Below, piece by piece: positions 31,172-41,952 of a DNA stretch of 64,000 bases (its first letter is position 1; each line of letters begins with the position of its first letter). The notes under the pieces are model-generated. The model ran no database searches and was not told the origin of the DNA. It worked only from the letters and a program-made list of their open reading frames with translations. The DNA is from Mesostigma viride (lineage: Eukaryota > Streptophyta > Mesostigmatophyceae > Mesostigmatales > Mesostigmataceae), in the NCBI GenBank assembly GCA_009746045.1, contig RPFO01000076.1, positions 4,195,617 to 4,259,616 on the forward strand, given 5' to 3'. Both the position numbers and the translations under genes were made by a program.

Positions 31172-32561
31172 CTGTCGCGTTTGCGTGCCAATATATCCTC
31201 AATTCACAAGCCAATATATCTTCAATGCACAAGGATACACATTTCCATCACCATTCATCTTCATCATCCTAAACAACTCGAACACGCGTACAAGATAACG
31301 GCAGGCTCGAGCTACCATGGTCCGGATTCTCCCGATTTCTGGCCTGCGCTGGTTGTCTCCTTGATATCCTAGACTATCACTTGGAAGGCATATCCATAGC
31401 AATAGAGTACTAATGTGTGTGATCCACTATATTCCCCCCCACTTTTTAGCTCGAAAATGTGAAGAGCCAAAAAGGCAAAAAGTGGATCACATAGGGGAAA
31501 AAAGTTCCCACTGCAGGACCACACATGCTTTTCAAATAGGCTAAGCAATAACCTCGTCAGTGCTTTTTCAAGGATAAGAATAATCCTCTTCATGGCTTTT
31601 TCAAGGATAAGCCTAATCCTCTTCATAGCTTTTTACAGGATAAGCTTAATCCTCTTCCAAGTGCTCGACCCTGCAAGCAGCTTGGTTGGGTATATCTCCG
31701 GCTCATGCAGGCTGGCCAAACTGAACCCGCCAAGGGTTGTTCGCTCGTTCAAAAACGGTGTGATGCAGGTCACGGACATACTTGGCCGCCGACCTCATGA
31801 CAGGCAACTCCGTAGCCAGCCAGCTGTAGAATAAAACCATGATGCTTTATTTGGAAAGCAACCAAAACATTCACATTTAATTACAAAAGACATCGACAAG
31901 AATACAAGTGTTGTCTAGTCGTATAATGTGGTACTTGTGCGTCTGACACTGTCCGAATAAGGCTAAGCGGTTCTTGATAACGTATCAGGCCTCGTGTGAC
32001 GCCACACTGTTCCGCTTGGCTTACGGCTGACCGTGTCCTTAATTAAGCGCCCCCTATCCTGTCTACCTATCCCGCTTACCCCAGCTAATATGGCTCACTG
32101 GCCAACGACGACCAGGTTCCTTCCCGAGTCTCGCCCACAATACACACATCATCTTGACGAAACCAAACCTGAGTTATCACTTCCGTCAACCAATCTCATG
32201 ACAATTACTCATTGCAACCACTCTCGGGGGCTGCTCCGGATTGTTCCACTATTAAACCCCTTGACGACAACACCAAGTTGTGAGGGCGAGTAACGAGCAA
32301 ACAACGAACACCATTGCCGCTGCCCGACTCCTAAATACCTCCGAAAATCCCGGCATCCATGCGCTGTCGCATTTGCCAGCAAGCCGCCTGACGTGTAGTT
32401 AGACTGCCAGCAAAATGGTGAGCAAGTATGTTCGACAGCCACGTGCGAGCCAACACACCGCACAGTACGATCTGCGTATCTAACTTTGTCAGATGGACTG
32501 AACATCATTCCGTCTGGACAATGCAAAAGATTCGTAACTGCCAAATGTTACGCACCGCAAT
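31172..32561. other. Stretch without recognised genes
   Basis: About 1.4 kb has no supported coding sequence. A three-copy 30-bp tandem repeat (CTTTTTCAAGGATAAG...AATCCTCTTC) lies at about 31563-31658. AATAAAACC at about 31831 and an A/T-rich patch follow, but nothing can be assigned. Confidence 0.4.
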
Positions 32562-33229
32562 TGTTACGTCCCGGGCCTTTTGGACGGACGTAACAATGGA
32601 ATAAATTATGTAGTTTGACTTGTTGTCATGGTCCGTAGGACTTTGGGACTCATTTCGGGACTTAATTTGGGAATTGTCCCTTGGTCAGGACTTTTGTATG
32701 GAACTATGACAGTTTGGGTGATTCGGACCAGTTATTTTGGGCCTAGGTTGTTGTATGCGTGTATCTTCTAGGGGCCGGTGCAGTCGCGCCGCGCTGCGTA
32801 CTTTATAGCTAGTTGAGATATTGTACTCATGCGTGGATTCTGTAGGCGAGGGTCGATGTCGACCCGAGGATCTTGTGTGGACTGCATGCTTTGGAAGGTC
32901 GGCGCCATGTCGGCGCCCCTTGCCAGCGTAGTGGCAGACCTAGGTGAAATTGGTCCGAGGACGAGAGTCTCGTCCTCTTGGTTTAATGAATGATAAGTGC
33001 GAATACGCCTACACATTGAGCCCGGGGCAATTATCCATTTGTAATTGGTCTTGCTAGCCATTATAAGTGTGTATTAATTAGCTTGGCATCAAGTCGCGGT
33101 GCCAGATATCTCACGACCCCAGTCGTGAAGCGCAATCTGCATTAGGCCACCTTGAATCTTCCTAATGCCGGCATGGTAGATCTTTCGCTACGTAGCTCAG
33201 GCTAGGGGTGTCTGGGCTGGGACGTAACA
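32562..33229 (+). repeat. 5' LTR of G2
   Basis: It starts TGTTACGTCC and ends GGACGTAACA. The first 34 bp (32562-32595) form an inverted repeat in which the terminal TGTTACGTCC is answered by GGACGTAACA. TGGTTATCGGAGG at 33231-33243, one base inside, is a tRNA-Met-like primer-binding site with one extra T. Confidence 0.82.
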
Positions 33230-33243
33230 CTGGTTATCGGAGG

Positions 33244-34330
33244 AAATGTGCTGGAGAGGTCAGCTAACTCTCGCGGAGAGGGTTAGGGAGGCCAATTAGG
33301 ATACCAAGGCGGTGCTTGGCGTAGATAGAGGTTCCGGAATTCAACGATTGCTGACAGGTCGGCGGCCAGCCCGTAAAGGGATTCAACGACGACCTAGGCA
33401 GCAAGCGGCCAGTCCGGGATACTCGGCGGGGCTAGCCTTAGCCCTGTGGTGATGTGCTATCGACCATAGCTGCCATTACCCCTGTTTTCAACGACACTTG
33501 GTGGCGGCCAGGGCTCTGCCTTCAACGACATCAGGTGGCAGCCAGCTCAGGGGTCATCAACGATATTGACGATGGTACGTCCCCTAGTTTAGATTTATCC
33601 TTCTAGACGCTTGCCTTCTCTCCGGGTGTGTACGCGTAGGGGGTTCTTGTTATACGTTGTGCCTCTATAGGTTGTGAATGTCGTTGGTGCCATGGAAGTC
33701 GCGGAGACGACCATCGTTGTTTGACCTGTCGTGGGGGTGGATACCGTCTGGCTGTTGCCGACTGTGTTGACGGTGTTTACCTCCGTGTGCTTATTGTATA
33801 GCCCTCTGCCGCGGAAGGCTGGGGCGTGTGCTGTGCTAGACTCCGTGCCCCTTTCCTCGTTTGTTTTGGTAAAGGTCACTGCATTTAGAGGTAGCCTGGG
33901 ATTCCCCTTTTTCTCCTTCTTGCAAGCTTCTGCTAGCCTATAATGCATTACGTCCCTACAGGGCATGGGAGGAATACATTTAAGATAAGAGCTCTATTGC
34001 CAGGTGGAAGGGATTTGATAATCTAGGAGATGCAGATAAGTCTAGTAAGGAACATATGTCATTGCCTGGGGGTTTGCACACCACTCGTGAATGCTCTCAG
34101 ACACCCACGTCTAGCAAGGTACTAAGATAGCAGTCAGGAGGTGGGGACGACAACAGTCACCTTCTCCCAGCTGACCATTGGCTCTAGCAGACAATAGAGG
34201 GGATTATTACTAGGGAATAGTACTAGGTCCTACATATATAAGATCTATAGCACGTGGTTGCCCTCTCTCCCTCTCTCTCTTTCTTTCTGGGGAGGTGTTG
34301 CCTGCAGTGTAAGGTATCGGTACGAGCATC
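33244..34330 (+). other. Leader of G2, no gene supported
   Basis: About 1.1 kb lies between the primer-binding site and gag. It contains several ATTCAACGAC-like repeats (33340-33560). A minus-strand ORF at 33595-33966 has no partner in other copies and is judged fortuitous. Confidence 0.4.
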
Positions 34331-34646
34331 ATGCCACGAAAACGGAGAGAACCTGTCAACAGAGAGATAGAACAGGCAGACAACCACGAGCAAGGTATAG
34401 AGGTGGTAGAGGTACCACCGCACGTCCAAGTAGGGACAGGTACAGGTGAGGTCATGGAGAGACCTGCGGAAGGCTCCCCACGATCCAGAGACCAGGGCCG
34501 CAGAGATTCATCAGATGATGACAGTCCAGACTCCAGGGTGGAACAAGGGGGAGACGGGCGCAGCCAGGAGATGCTCCAGCGGGGTTTCCAGCAGCAGCAA
34601 CGGCAGCAGCAGCAACAGCAGCAGCAGGGTTTCCAGCAGCAGCAAC

Positions 34647-34679
<33 letters not shown>

Positions 34680-35962
34680 GTTTCCAGCAGCAGCAGCAGC
34701 AGCAGCAGCGGCAGCAGCAGCAACCGCAGCAGCAGCAGCAACTACCGCAGCAGCAGCAGCAGCAACCGCAGCAGCAACTGCAGCAACCTCGGGGGCAGAA
34801 CAGCAGCATGGTTCACTCGCCAGCGGTCGTCAGCAACCTGAATTTCAGCAGAGTGGCCTTGGATGACCCGGGGTATGAACACCACTCGTCGGTACAGGTG
34901 CGGCGGACGCACGGTACGCCGACCAGATCCGGATCTCTCCCCCGGTCGCAGCCCCCAGCCTTCGGCTCCATCGCCTACCGGGAGGTCGGTGGGCCCAAGC
35001 CTAATACGGTGAAGGCCCCACCGATGCCCACGTTCAAGAATGTTCCCAAGCTGCACGCGGACATGAAACCGCGGGAGATTGACGAATGGGGGCGCATGTG
35101 GCAACAGCAGTATACCGTCTGGTGCAACCACCACAGTTGGGAACTTGCCACCTGCGATCTGATCCCGCATGTTGTCAACACCTGCATGGATCCTTCGGTG
35201 GTGAGCATCCTGAACTGTGAGAGCATCGCATCCCAGTCGTACCCGCAAACCGTGGAGGAGTTGATGGACCGGGTGCGCCGCAAGTTGGTACCCCCAGACG
35301 CGGAGATCCACGAGCGACTCGCCTTCGGCAAGCTGCGCCAGGGGACCACGCCGTATCGCGAGTTTCTATCCAAGTTTGAGTCCAGCGCCGCCTACCTGAC
35401 AGACATGACCTGGTACGAGTACAAGATCCGGTTCATTGAGGCCCTCAGTCCCGAGCTGCAGGATGAGGTACTGAAGCACTACGCTGAGGTCCCCTGGGAT
35501 GAGTGGGATATCCTGAAAATCCAGCGGTATCTTCTGCAGGTGGCCGACGTCGTGGCTCGTGGGCGCGCACCATCGGTGCGTCGTTTCTTCCGATCAGGTC
35601 CCCCGCACGACGGCGAGGAGAACGATGACTCCCCTGATGACCTGGAGGACGGGAACGCTGACCAAGGCCTCAACGCCATCGACGCGAGTAAAGCCCGTTG
35701 CTTCTTGTGCTTTGAGGTGGGTCACCTCAGGCGCGACTGCCCCAAACTCCGTAGCAGGCACGCTGGACGTGGCACGGGGGAGACCGAGCCCAGGTTTTCA
35801 GGCCCGGCGTTCGGCAGTCGCCCGGACTCCTCCGGCCCAAGGGACAAGCCCCGCAACGCGGACGAGCGGGCGCCAGCGGGCCCGGCAGTTCACGACTCAG
35901 CACCAGCAGCCGCGGCCGCCAGCGATGAGTTCTACCAAGGGCGTGCTGCGCGCGGTCAATGA
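34331..35962 (+). CDS. Gag of gypsy element G2, with polyglutamine tract
   Basis: This intact 543-residue Gag starts MPRKRREPVNRE at a methionine preceded by a pyrimidine-rich leader. Residues about 85-155 are a polyglutamine region encoded mainly by CAG, broken by QGFQ units. Residues about 235-425 are the capsid domain (KNVPKLHADMKPREIDEWG; LVPPDAEIHERLAFGKLRQG), homologous to G3 Gag. A zinc knuckle CFLCFEVGHLRRDC (CX2CX4HX4C) at about 457-470 binds RNA, and the C-terminus is disordered. No frameshift is seen. Protease follows after a 0.5-kb spacer that includes an AT-rich patch (36045-36105). Confidence 0.88.
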
Positions 35963-36223
35963 GATCGAGACTCATCGACTAGCCTCCGGACAGCGTGCGA
36001 CCTTTGAGTCACCAGCAGTGGCCGGTTACGAGTTTGCCGCTGGGAAGTATACTATAATATATATTATATAAGTATATTTAACTAATAATTATATTTTTAT
36101 AATATGTTCAGTCCGGTGCGCTTTTCCAGTCCTAGTGGCTGGCCACCTTAGCCATTCTGAGAATGCCCACCTGTGTAGGGCAAGGGGGGGTGTCTGTTTT
36201 GCCCCACATCTGTACCAAATACC

Positions 36224-36344
36224 AAGGGTGCATTGGTCCTGCACAGTAGCAGGTCACCCTGTTATCACGATGTCAGTAGTACGAAGGGTGCATTGGTCCT
36301 GCACAGTAGCAGGTCACCCTGTTATCATGCTATCAGCAGTACTT
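36224..36344 (+). repeat. Two-unit 60-bp tandem repeat
   Basis: AAGGGTGCATTGGTCCTGCA begins at 36224 and 36284, and the copies differ at a few positions near their ends. It lies in the spacer between G2 gag and protease and may belong to a small insertion. Confidence 0.8.
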
Positions 36345-36514
36345 AAGGGGGGTGTTTGGAATCATACACTGACCCCATGCATAGACGCCGTTGGCGGTAA
36401 TGGGAAATTACTATTAGGCGTCCAGCACTAGTGGTTTTATATAGGGTACCTTTGGCGGTAATGGGATATTTTATATGGGAATGTAATAATATATTCAGAC
36501 ACGGCCAACCAACC

Positions 36515-36850
36515 GTCATGGAGGTCAAGTTTTTGGTCGACACAGGCGCTTCCACGTCCTTCATCAACGCGGCACTGGTGCGCCGGCTGGGCCTGACGCC
36601 CAGCCCCCACACCGGACGGCCGTGCATCTGACCCACTCGGATGGTCGCCAACACCAATCGCCCGGTCTGGCAGAGATCAAAGGTGTGCTGCAAGGCACCC
36701 CGTTCGACATGGCTGCGACCATCGCACCGCTGGGCGCAGCGGACATCATCATTGGGCTCGACTTTGGACGCGCTGGATGACAGTGGACATTCGCGTGCGC
36801 CGGCGAGTAGTTTGGTTTCCCGATGGTTCCTGTTGGTGCCCTGACGGCGA
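36515..36850 (+). pseudogene. G2 retropepsin, frame-shifted
   Basis: VKFLVDTGASTSFINAALVR carries the DTGA active-site loop and reads like the G3 protease (LVDSGAASSFVSEALVRR). It stops at 36631. In another frame the domain continues to ATIAPLGAADIIIGLDFG, the conserved flap partner and ILGxDW-type motif. At least one frameshift separates them and nothing RT-like follows. Confidence 0.75.
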
Positions 36851-39764
36851 GTATCATGCACATCGCATTACACACGAGCGCCCGGCGGTCCAGCATCCTT
36901 GAGTCTCCTTGGCAGTAATTGGACGATCGCGTGGACGCGTCGTCCCCGGGGGAAGGGGAGGGGTCGCAGAGCGTATGAAACCAGATGGCTACTAATAATA
37001 CCATATACTTCTTTACTATACCTACCTTTTATATACTAAGTACTTGTACTGGTCCACTACACTTCTTTATGATACCATACTCTTCTTAATTATATCTAGC
37101 TCCTGTATGATCGGCACGGTTCGGCTTTGGATCGAGCCGGCCATCTATGTAGGAATCCACCGCAGCCGCGCGTGGATCCGACGACCCTTCTACTGCCATG
37201 CCAGGGATCGATGCGCAGCCGCGCGTGGATCCGACGACCCTTCTACTGCCATGCCAGGGATCGATGCGCCAGTGTGCGGATATTATATATTTTCGATATT
37301 CTCTATTTTCTATAAATATATTTTCTCCATGATATATTCTCTATGGGATAATCTGCAGTTGGCGGTGGGCTTGAACGGGTCGTCCCGAAGAGGACCACGT
37401 CAGGCACTCAGCACCGCATGTGCACATGGTCCTAGCCTTTTTGGACATGGGCTCACCGGATGCTTGATGATTCTACTACTAAGGCGTCCGTACCGAGGCA
37501 TCTCCGCGTGGGATGCCGGATTCGGCAGCGAGTGCCAGCGACCCCAGACTACGGCCTGACTGCACGTCGCGTCCCGCGTGACCAACGGACGCGGAGTCCC
37601 ATGGCACGCGGCCAAGTATTATTATAGGGAGTCTTCCGGCTGGCGGCTATGAGTCACGGCTCCCTGACTTCCTGGCGCATGAGGGACGCGCCTCGCTTCT
37701 CGTGCACCCGTACGTGATTAATTTCACTAGTGCGGCACGGTGCATGGAGACGGCACGGTGCATGGAGGCTGTTGCAACCCCGATGCGACTGGGCGATCAG
37801 GCAGGGCGGAGCCTGTACTGAATCGTGGTCGGCCGGCAAACAGATGTACAGCACCTTGTTGAATTGTCGGTAGCCAACCAATTGGCTACCCCGGCATTGA
37901 GTCGACGCCTAGCTGGGTCAGGGCACTCCCGGGCTCGAGTAACCGTGCATGCAGGGCGCGCCCGCGTCCGCCGCGACTGTTGGGAGTAAGGGCCCCCGGG
38001 GCTGCAAGCATATGCGGCACGGTGCAGTTGCATGGCGACAGCACGTACTGCCGGCAGTAGTGGTGGGTGACCCAGCCGGTCGTGGTTGCACTAGCTGCAC
38101 TGGTGCCGGTCGTGGTTGCATCAGAAGCAGGTGGCGGTGTCCGGTCATTGTCTCACCGCCTCAACAGTGCGCGTGCATGGTGCCGATGCCACATGATGTG
38201 GCGCTGTCGCCCCGCAGACTGCCGGTGTCCGAGTAACACCCGGTCTCACTGCATAGGGCCGGTACATCCGCTCTGAGCGGACCCGGCGCTGACGCGCGCT
38301 GAGCCATGGCAGAGCACTGAGGAACATGGGACGTGCGGGATCTGGCCGTCGAGGGCGAGTCACGGGGACTGTAGTAACGGCGACCCGAGACTGAGAGGCA
38401 GGCAGGATCGAGCTGCCGGAGTCTGAGCACCTAGTCACTGCCCGCGACCCTGTGCAAGGCTACCATCGCGCAGTGTTCGCGTCCCTCCTGTGGGCTGAGC
38501 CCGGTAGGGAGTTGTTCCTTGCACCTCTGGTGGAGGCCGATCGAGCGTGATTTGCAAGGGGCTCGTGTCCGCGCGCCTACGAGGTTGCATGGATGAGGGA
38601 CTCAGAGCAGGGCGTTCCATGTGCATGGCGGGCGGGCTGTGTGGGCTTCAAAATGTACTATACCCCATGGCCATGCAATGGTACAGGGGTGGTGAGAGGC
38701 CTTCAAGCTTCGAGTGGGGGATGTGGCAATGCGCGGTGGGGACTGCATACCTTGGGGCCCTGCTAGTTTTGGGCACTTAACGTGCCATATTATCCAAGTT
38801 TCCGGTGTTGATCGACTTTGCCTGTTTCCTGCGCTGGATAGAGACGGCAGGGCGCACTCTAGTGGACACACTAGGGCCTTGCGGGCACCTGCATGCGTTC
38901 GCAGGTGCAGGGGAGGCGCACTCTAGCGGCCACGCTAGGGCTTCCCCCCTCTATACAGCCACTCCAGCGGCGGCCAGGGACGGCCACGTTGCATGGTCGG
39001 TTGGCTCACGGCGCGCCTGTATTTGAGAGGACGCGTACAACTGTCGGTAGTGAGGCGATGGATCAGATTCTTCTGGTGCACGCCCTCGCTTCTGAGCATG
39101 GGGCCTGCACTGCATGCTGTGCCTCACCGTCGTCGACGCTAGTAGTACTTCCTAATCGTCATGTGATTACGCGCATCAGTCGCGCTGTAAGGCTGGGTTT
39201 CGGCTGGACGGGATACATGACTGGCCACCTCGTCGGCCGGATCATCAAGTTGTATGCAGGAAAAATATTCCCTCTTGCTGACAAGCCCGATTGGCTATAT
39301 AAAGAGTTGCCCTTGCGTGGCAAGTCTGGGGGGACCTGGTTTCACTGGCCCGTTGGTGCACAAGGGCTGGGACATAGTACCCCTATGGTCAACATTTCAT
39401 CAAGTTTGAGGCTGCTCAGGACCTCAGGACTGGTTGCGCGGGATTACATGGACTGTGCATTATTATGAGGATGGGATAGGGCACGCGGTGGCGCCCCCTA
39501 AGATGGTTCCAGTGGATCGGCGCGCCAACAACGGCGGTCGCTGAGATGGTTGTGAGAGTTTTATGACGGATAGTGGATTCATCCTGTCATCCTGTTTCAT
39601 GCTACTACGTCAGGGTTGGTCCTGTGTATCAACCTCTAGAGGAATTGGTATTACTAACCCGCGGGTGAACCGGGGTTGGGACATAGTACTCTTATAGTAG
39701 CTTACTTGTTTCCTTTCTATCTCTTGTACGGTAGGGACTACCGACCCCCGTGGGGGGGGAGGAG
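36851..39764. other. Unassigned GC-rich stretch with small repeats
   Basis: About 2.9 kb follows the G2 protease. A 53-bp unit (CGCAGCCGCGCGTGGATCCG...) is duplicated at 37161-37266, next to an AT-rich patch at 37275-37345. Open frames such as 38893-39468 have no recognisable domain and no second copy. A G-run plus GGAG just before 39765 looks like a polypurine tract but adjoins an LTR in the wrong orientation. Confidence 0.35.
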
Positions 39765-40597
39765 TGTTGGAAAAGTAGAGGAAACTAATGGGTTTTACAC
39801 AATGCCTTGTGCTTGGCCTTGTTACCCTTGCACCTTGCAGGTGATGAAAGACTGAGCTTGAAGCCAATGGAAGAGAGACCAGAAAAAGAGTTTTATTTCA
39901 TAGGCTTAGAGGTTAGGAATAGAGGTTCAATAGAGGTTAAATGGAGGTTCAATAGAGGTTAAATGGAGGTTCCTGCCCTTAGGGGGCAGTTTCCTTTTAT
40001 ACCTTTTAGGCTAGGAAGGATGACATCAGCAATGACATCATCACAGAGGCTTGTAGAAACATCCTAGCATATTCCTAGCATATTCCCAGCGTATTCTCAG
40101 CATATTCCAGGAATATTCCTGGCATATTCTTAGAACATTCCTAGAACATTCTAGACATGATCCAATGAGCTGGCATAATAGCTAGATGCCAAGTGTCTAC
40201 ATAATAATGTGCCACATAACATAATTAATAAAGTGACACATCTCTTCTCCTTGGAGTGACAAGTGTCATACAATGAGTCTACCCACTTGTCATCATGTAA
40301 GTCATAACATGTGTCATCACGAGCTTCCAACACTTGTCAGCTCATGGACCAAACACTTGTCCACTAGGCCATAGCACCACTTGTCAATCAAATACGTGAT
40401 GCTACTAGGCTGACTCAGGTTACAAGTCATCCATGTCCAAGTATAGGACTATGGCACATGAATATTGATCAGCTCATTGAGCCCGTTCCATCTAGCTCAT
40501 CATAGCTATCAAATTCCCAGTCCATATGGAATAAATCCAACAAGAAATAAATCAGGCTGGGATACATTGTGGTCAGGTGGATATAATATCCCTAACA
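39765..40597 (-). repeat. 3' LTR of copia A
   Basis: This 833-bp LTR (minus strand TGTTAGGGATATTATATCC...) is homologous to the copia B LTRs over most of its length. Its R/U5-side portion (39845-39995) is different: it has 22-bp repeats of the AGAGGTTCAATAGAGGTTAAATGG type that copia B lacks. This may be a recombinant or a distinct LTR subfamily. Confidence 0.85.
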
Positions 40598-41018
40598 CCC
40601 CCCTTAGCCACATGGGCACAATGCAACAGATGTCTGGGTAGGTGGAATCTCAACACCCCCCTTAACCACATGCTCGTAGCATGCCGTCCAGTTGCTAGCA
40701 TGGTGCAACTGAAAATGAAGATGCCGTTTTCGTGAAATGCTTGAAGCTCCAACATGCGGTCGTGAGCCGCACTACCGCCACTGATCCCCCCCCGGCAACG
40801 CGAATGAGTGTCCTACCATAGCAGCAACGCACTAGCTGCCCATCCTGGATGGCTGATACCCAACCCTTAGTTGGAAAAAGTGCTCTAGATGCTACATTCC
40901 CCCCTCACTCAAAGCGGATGCCCATGGACACAATAGGGGCACACAGTCCCACACATATAATACGGCAACACATGCCAACAAAGAAGGTCCCTATGAGCTA
41001 ACCCAAACGGTATAGAGG
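40598..41018 (-). other. 3' noncoding region of copia A, left part
   Basis: It corresponds to 52360-52780 of copia B. Two polypurine-tract-like runs occur about 60 bp apart (plus-strand CCCCCCTTA at about 40598-40607 and 40654-40664), as in copia B. The target duplication AGAGG of G3 is at 41014-41018. Confidence 0.8.
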
Positions 41019-41582
41019 TGTTACGTCCCGAACTTCTACCGCCACCTCTACCTCTAATGGGCCTGATGCTACCTAAATTGGTCAGGCCTCCTCTACTCAA
41101 ACCCCTAGCGAAAGACGAACGAGACGGAGCTGATCTCAATGCATTCACGTATGTGTTACTGTAATACGCCATACAACCATTTACCCGAACCCGTTTATTC
41201 CAGGAATAGAGGAAGGAAACACACTACACTGCCGTGACCCAAGCCTATATGTGTTAATTCATTTAACACACGCCGAGTGACCACACGAGGGGTAGAACGT
41301 GCATAAATGGTCACCAACGGTCCAACACGCTCGGGCCGACATGGCCCTCGCCTACAGATGCACCGGTACAGACACAGATGCACGCTTGTCCACTACATTC
41401 TACCAAAGGATAAGGACCACTAATAAAGTACGCGGCGCGGCGCCCAAAAGCACCCAATGTACCACAGTACTGTTACGAGGACAATAGTGTCCCAGTTGGA
41501 TCTACACGAAAACCTAGGGACAACCGAGGCAAAGGACCTAATTTACGTCCGTAACTACAACGAATTGTTACGCGACGAAACG
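41019..41582 (-). repeat. 3' LTR of G3
   Basis: It begins TGTTACGTCCCGAAC on the plus strand. Its other end reads GACGAAACG where the partner reads GACGTAACA, so the terminal dinucleotide is mutated. A minus-strand polypurine tract, GGGGGGGGAGG, abuts it (opposite 41583-41593). Confidence 0.9.
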
Positions 41583-41952
41583 CCTCCCCCCCCACAAAGG
41601 TATGGAGCCCTCTCCCTACGCACAGGGAGGAAACCAAGGGGTAGGAAACCTAATGCACCCAGCACACACCAACACAATCGGCAGGCCATCCAAGATACCA
41701 AGCACCAACGTATTAACTCGGTCTCCACCACCACGCCGGGAGGTGTAGGGTTAGCCAGCACCAAGCCTGGTGGTAGGTTCCCCTAACTGCCTGGAACAGA
41801 GTCCTTGCCGGGGGGAACGGCACTGGGCAGGACACACAGAGTAAACAAATCAGTACCAAGGACCAAGAACGACCAGTCAACTGGCCAGAACGTGAGGGCG
41901 ACTCTATATACCGGAGGGACAACACCCTCAGGTCGGGCCTAAGGCCCTCTAT
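41583..41952 (-). other. 3' untranslated region of G3
   Basis: About 370 bases between the extra ORF's stop and the polypurine tract. No coding sequence is supported. Confidence 0.5.

Larger units (their letters stand above)
32562..36850 (+). mobile_element. Ty3/gypsy element G2, 5' LTR, gag and broken protease
   Basis: A 668-bp LTR (32562-33229) with TGTTACGTCC...GACGTAACA ends is followed by a primer-binding site, a 1.1-kb leader, a full gag ORF and a protease remnant. RT, RNase H, integrase and a 3' LTR were not found before the next element at 39765, so it is truncated or decayed. Gag is homologous to that of G3. Confidence 0.82.

Noticed and set aside
34210-34809. 199-residue Cys-rich minus-strand ORF opposite the G2 polyglutamine tract
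   Set aside because: It is the antisense reading of CAG repeats (CTG gives Leu, TGC gives Cys) within a well-supported Gag gene.
38893-39468. 191-residue plus-strand ORF upstream of copia A
   Set aside because: No domain, no second copy and no coding neighbour; kept only as part of an unassigned stretch.
39750-39765. Polypurine tract of G2 followed by its 3' LTR
   Set aside because: The adjoining LTR belongs to copia A in the opposite orientation and does not resemble the G2 LTR.
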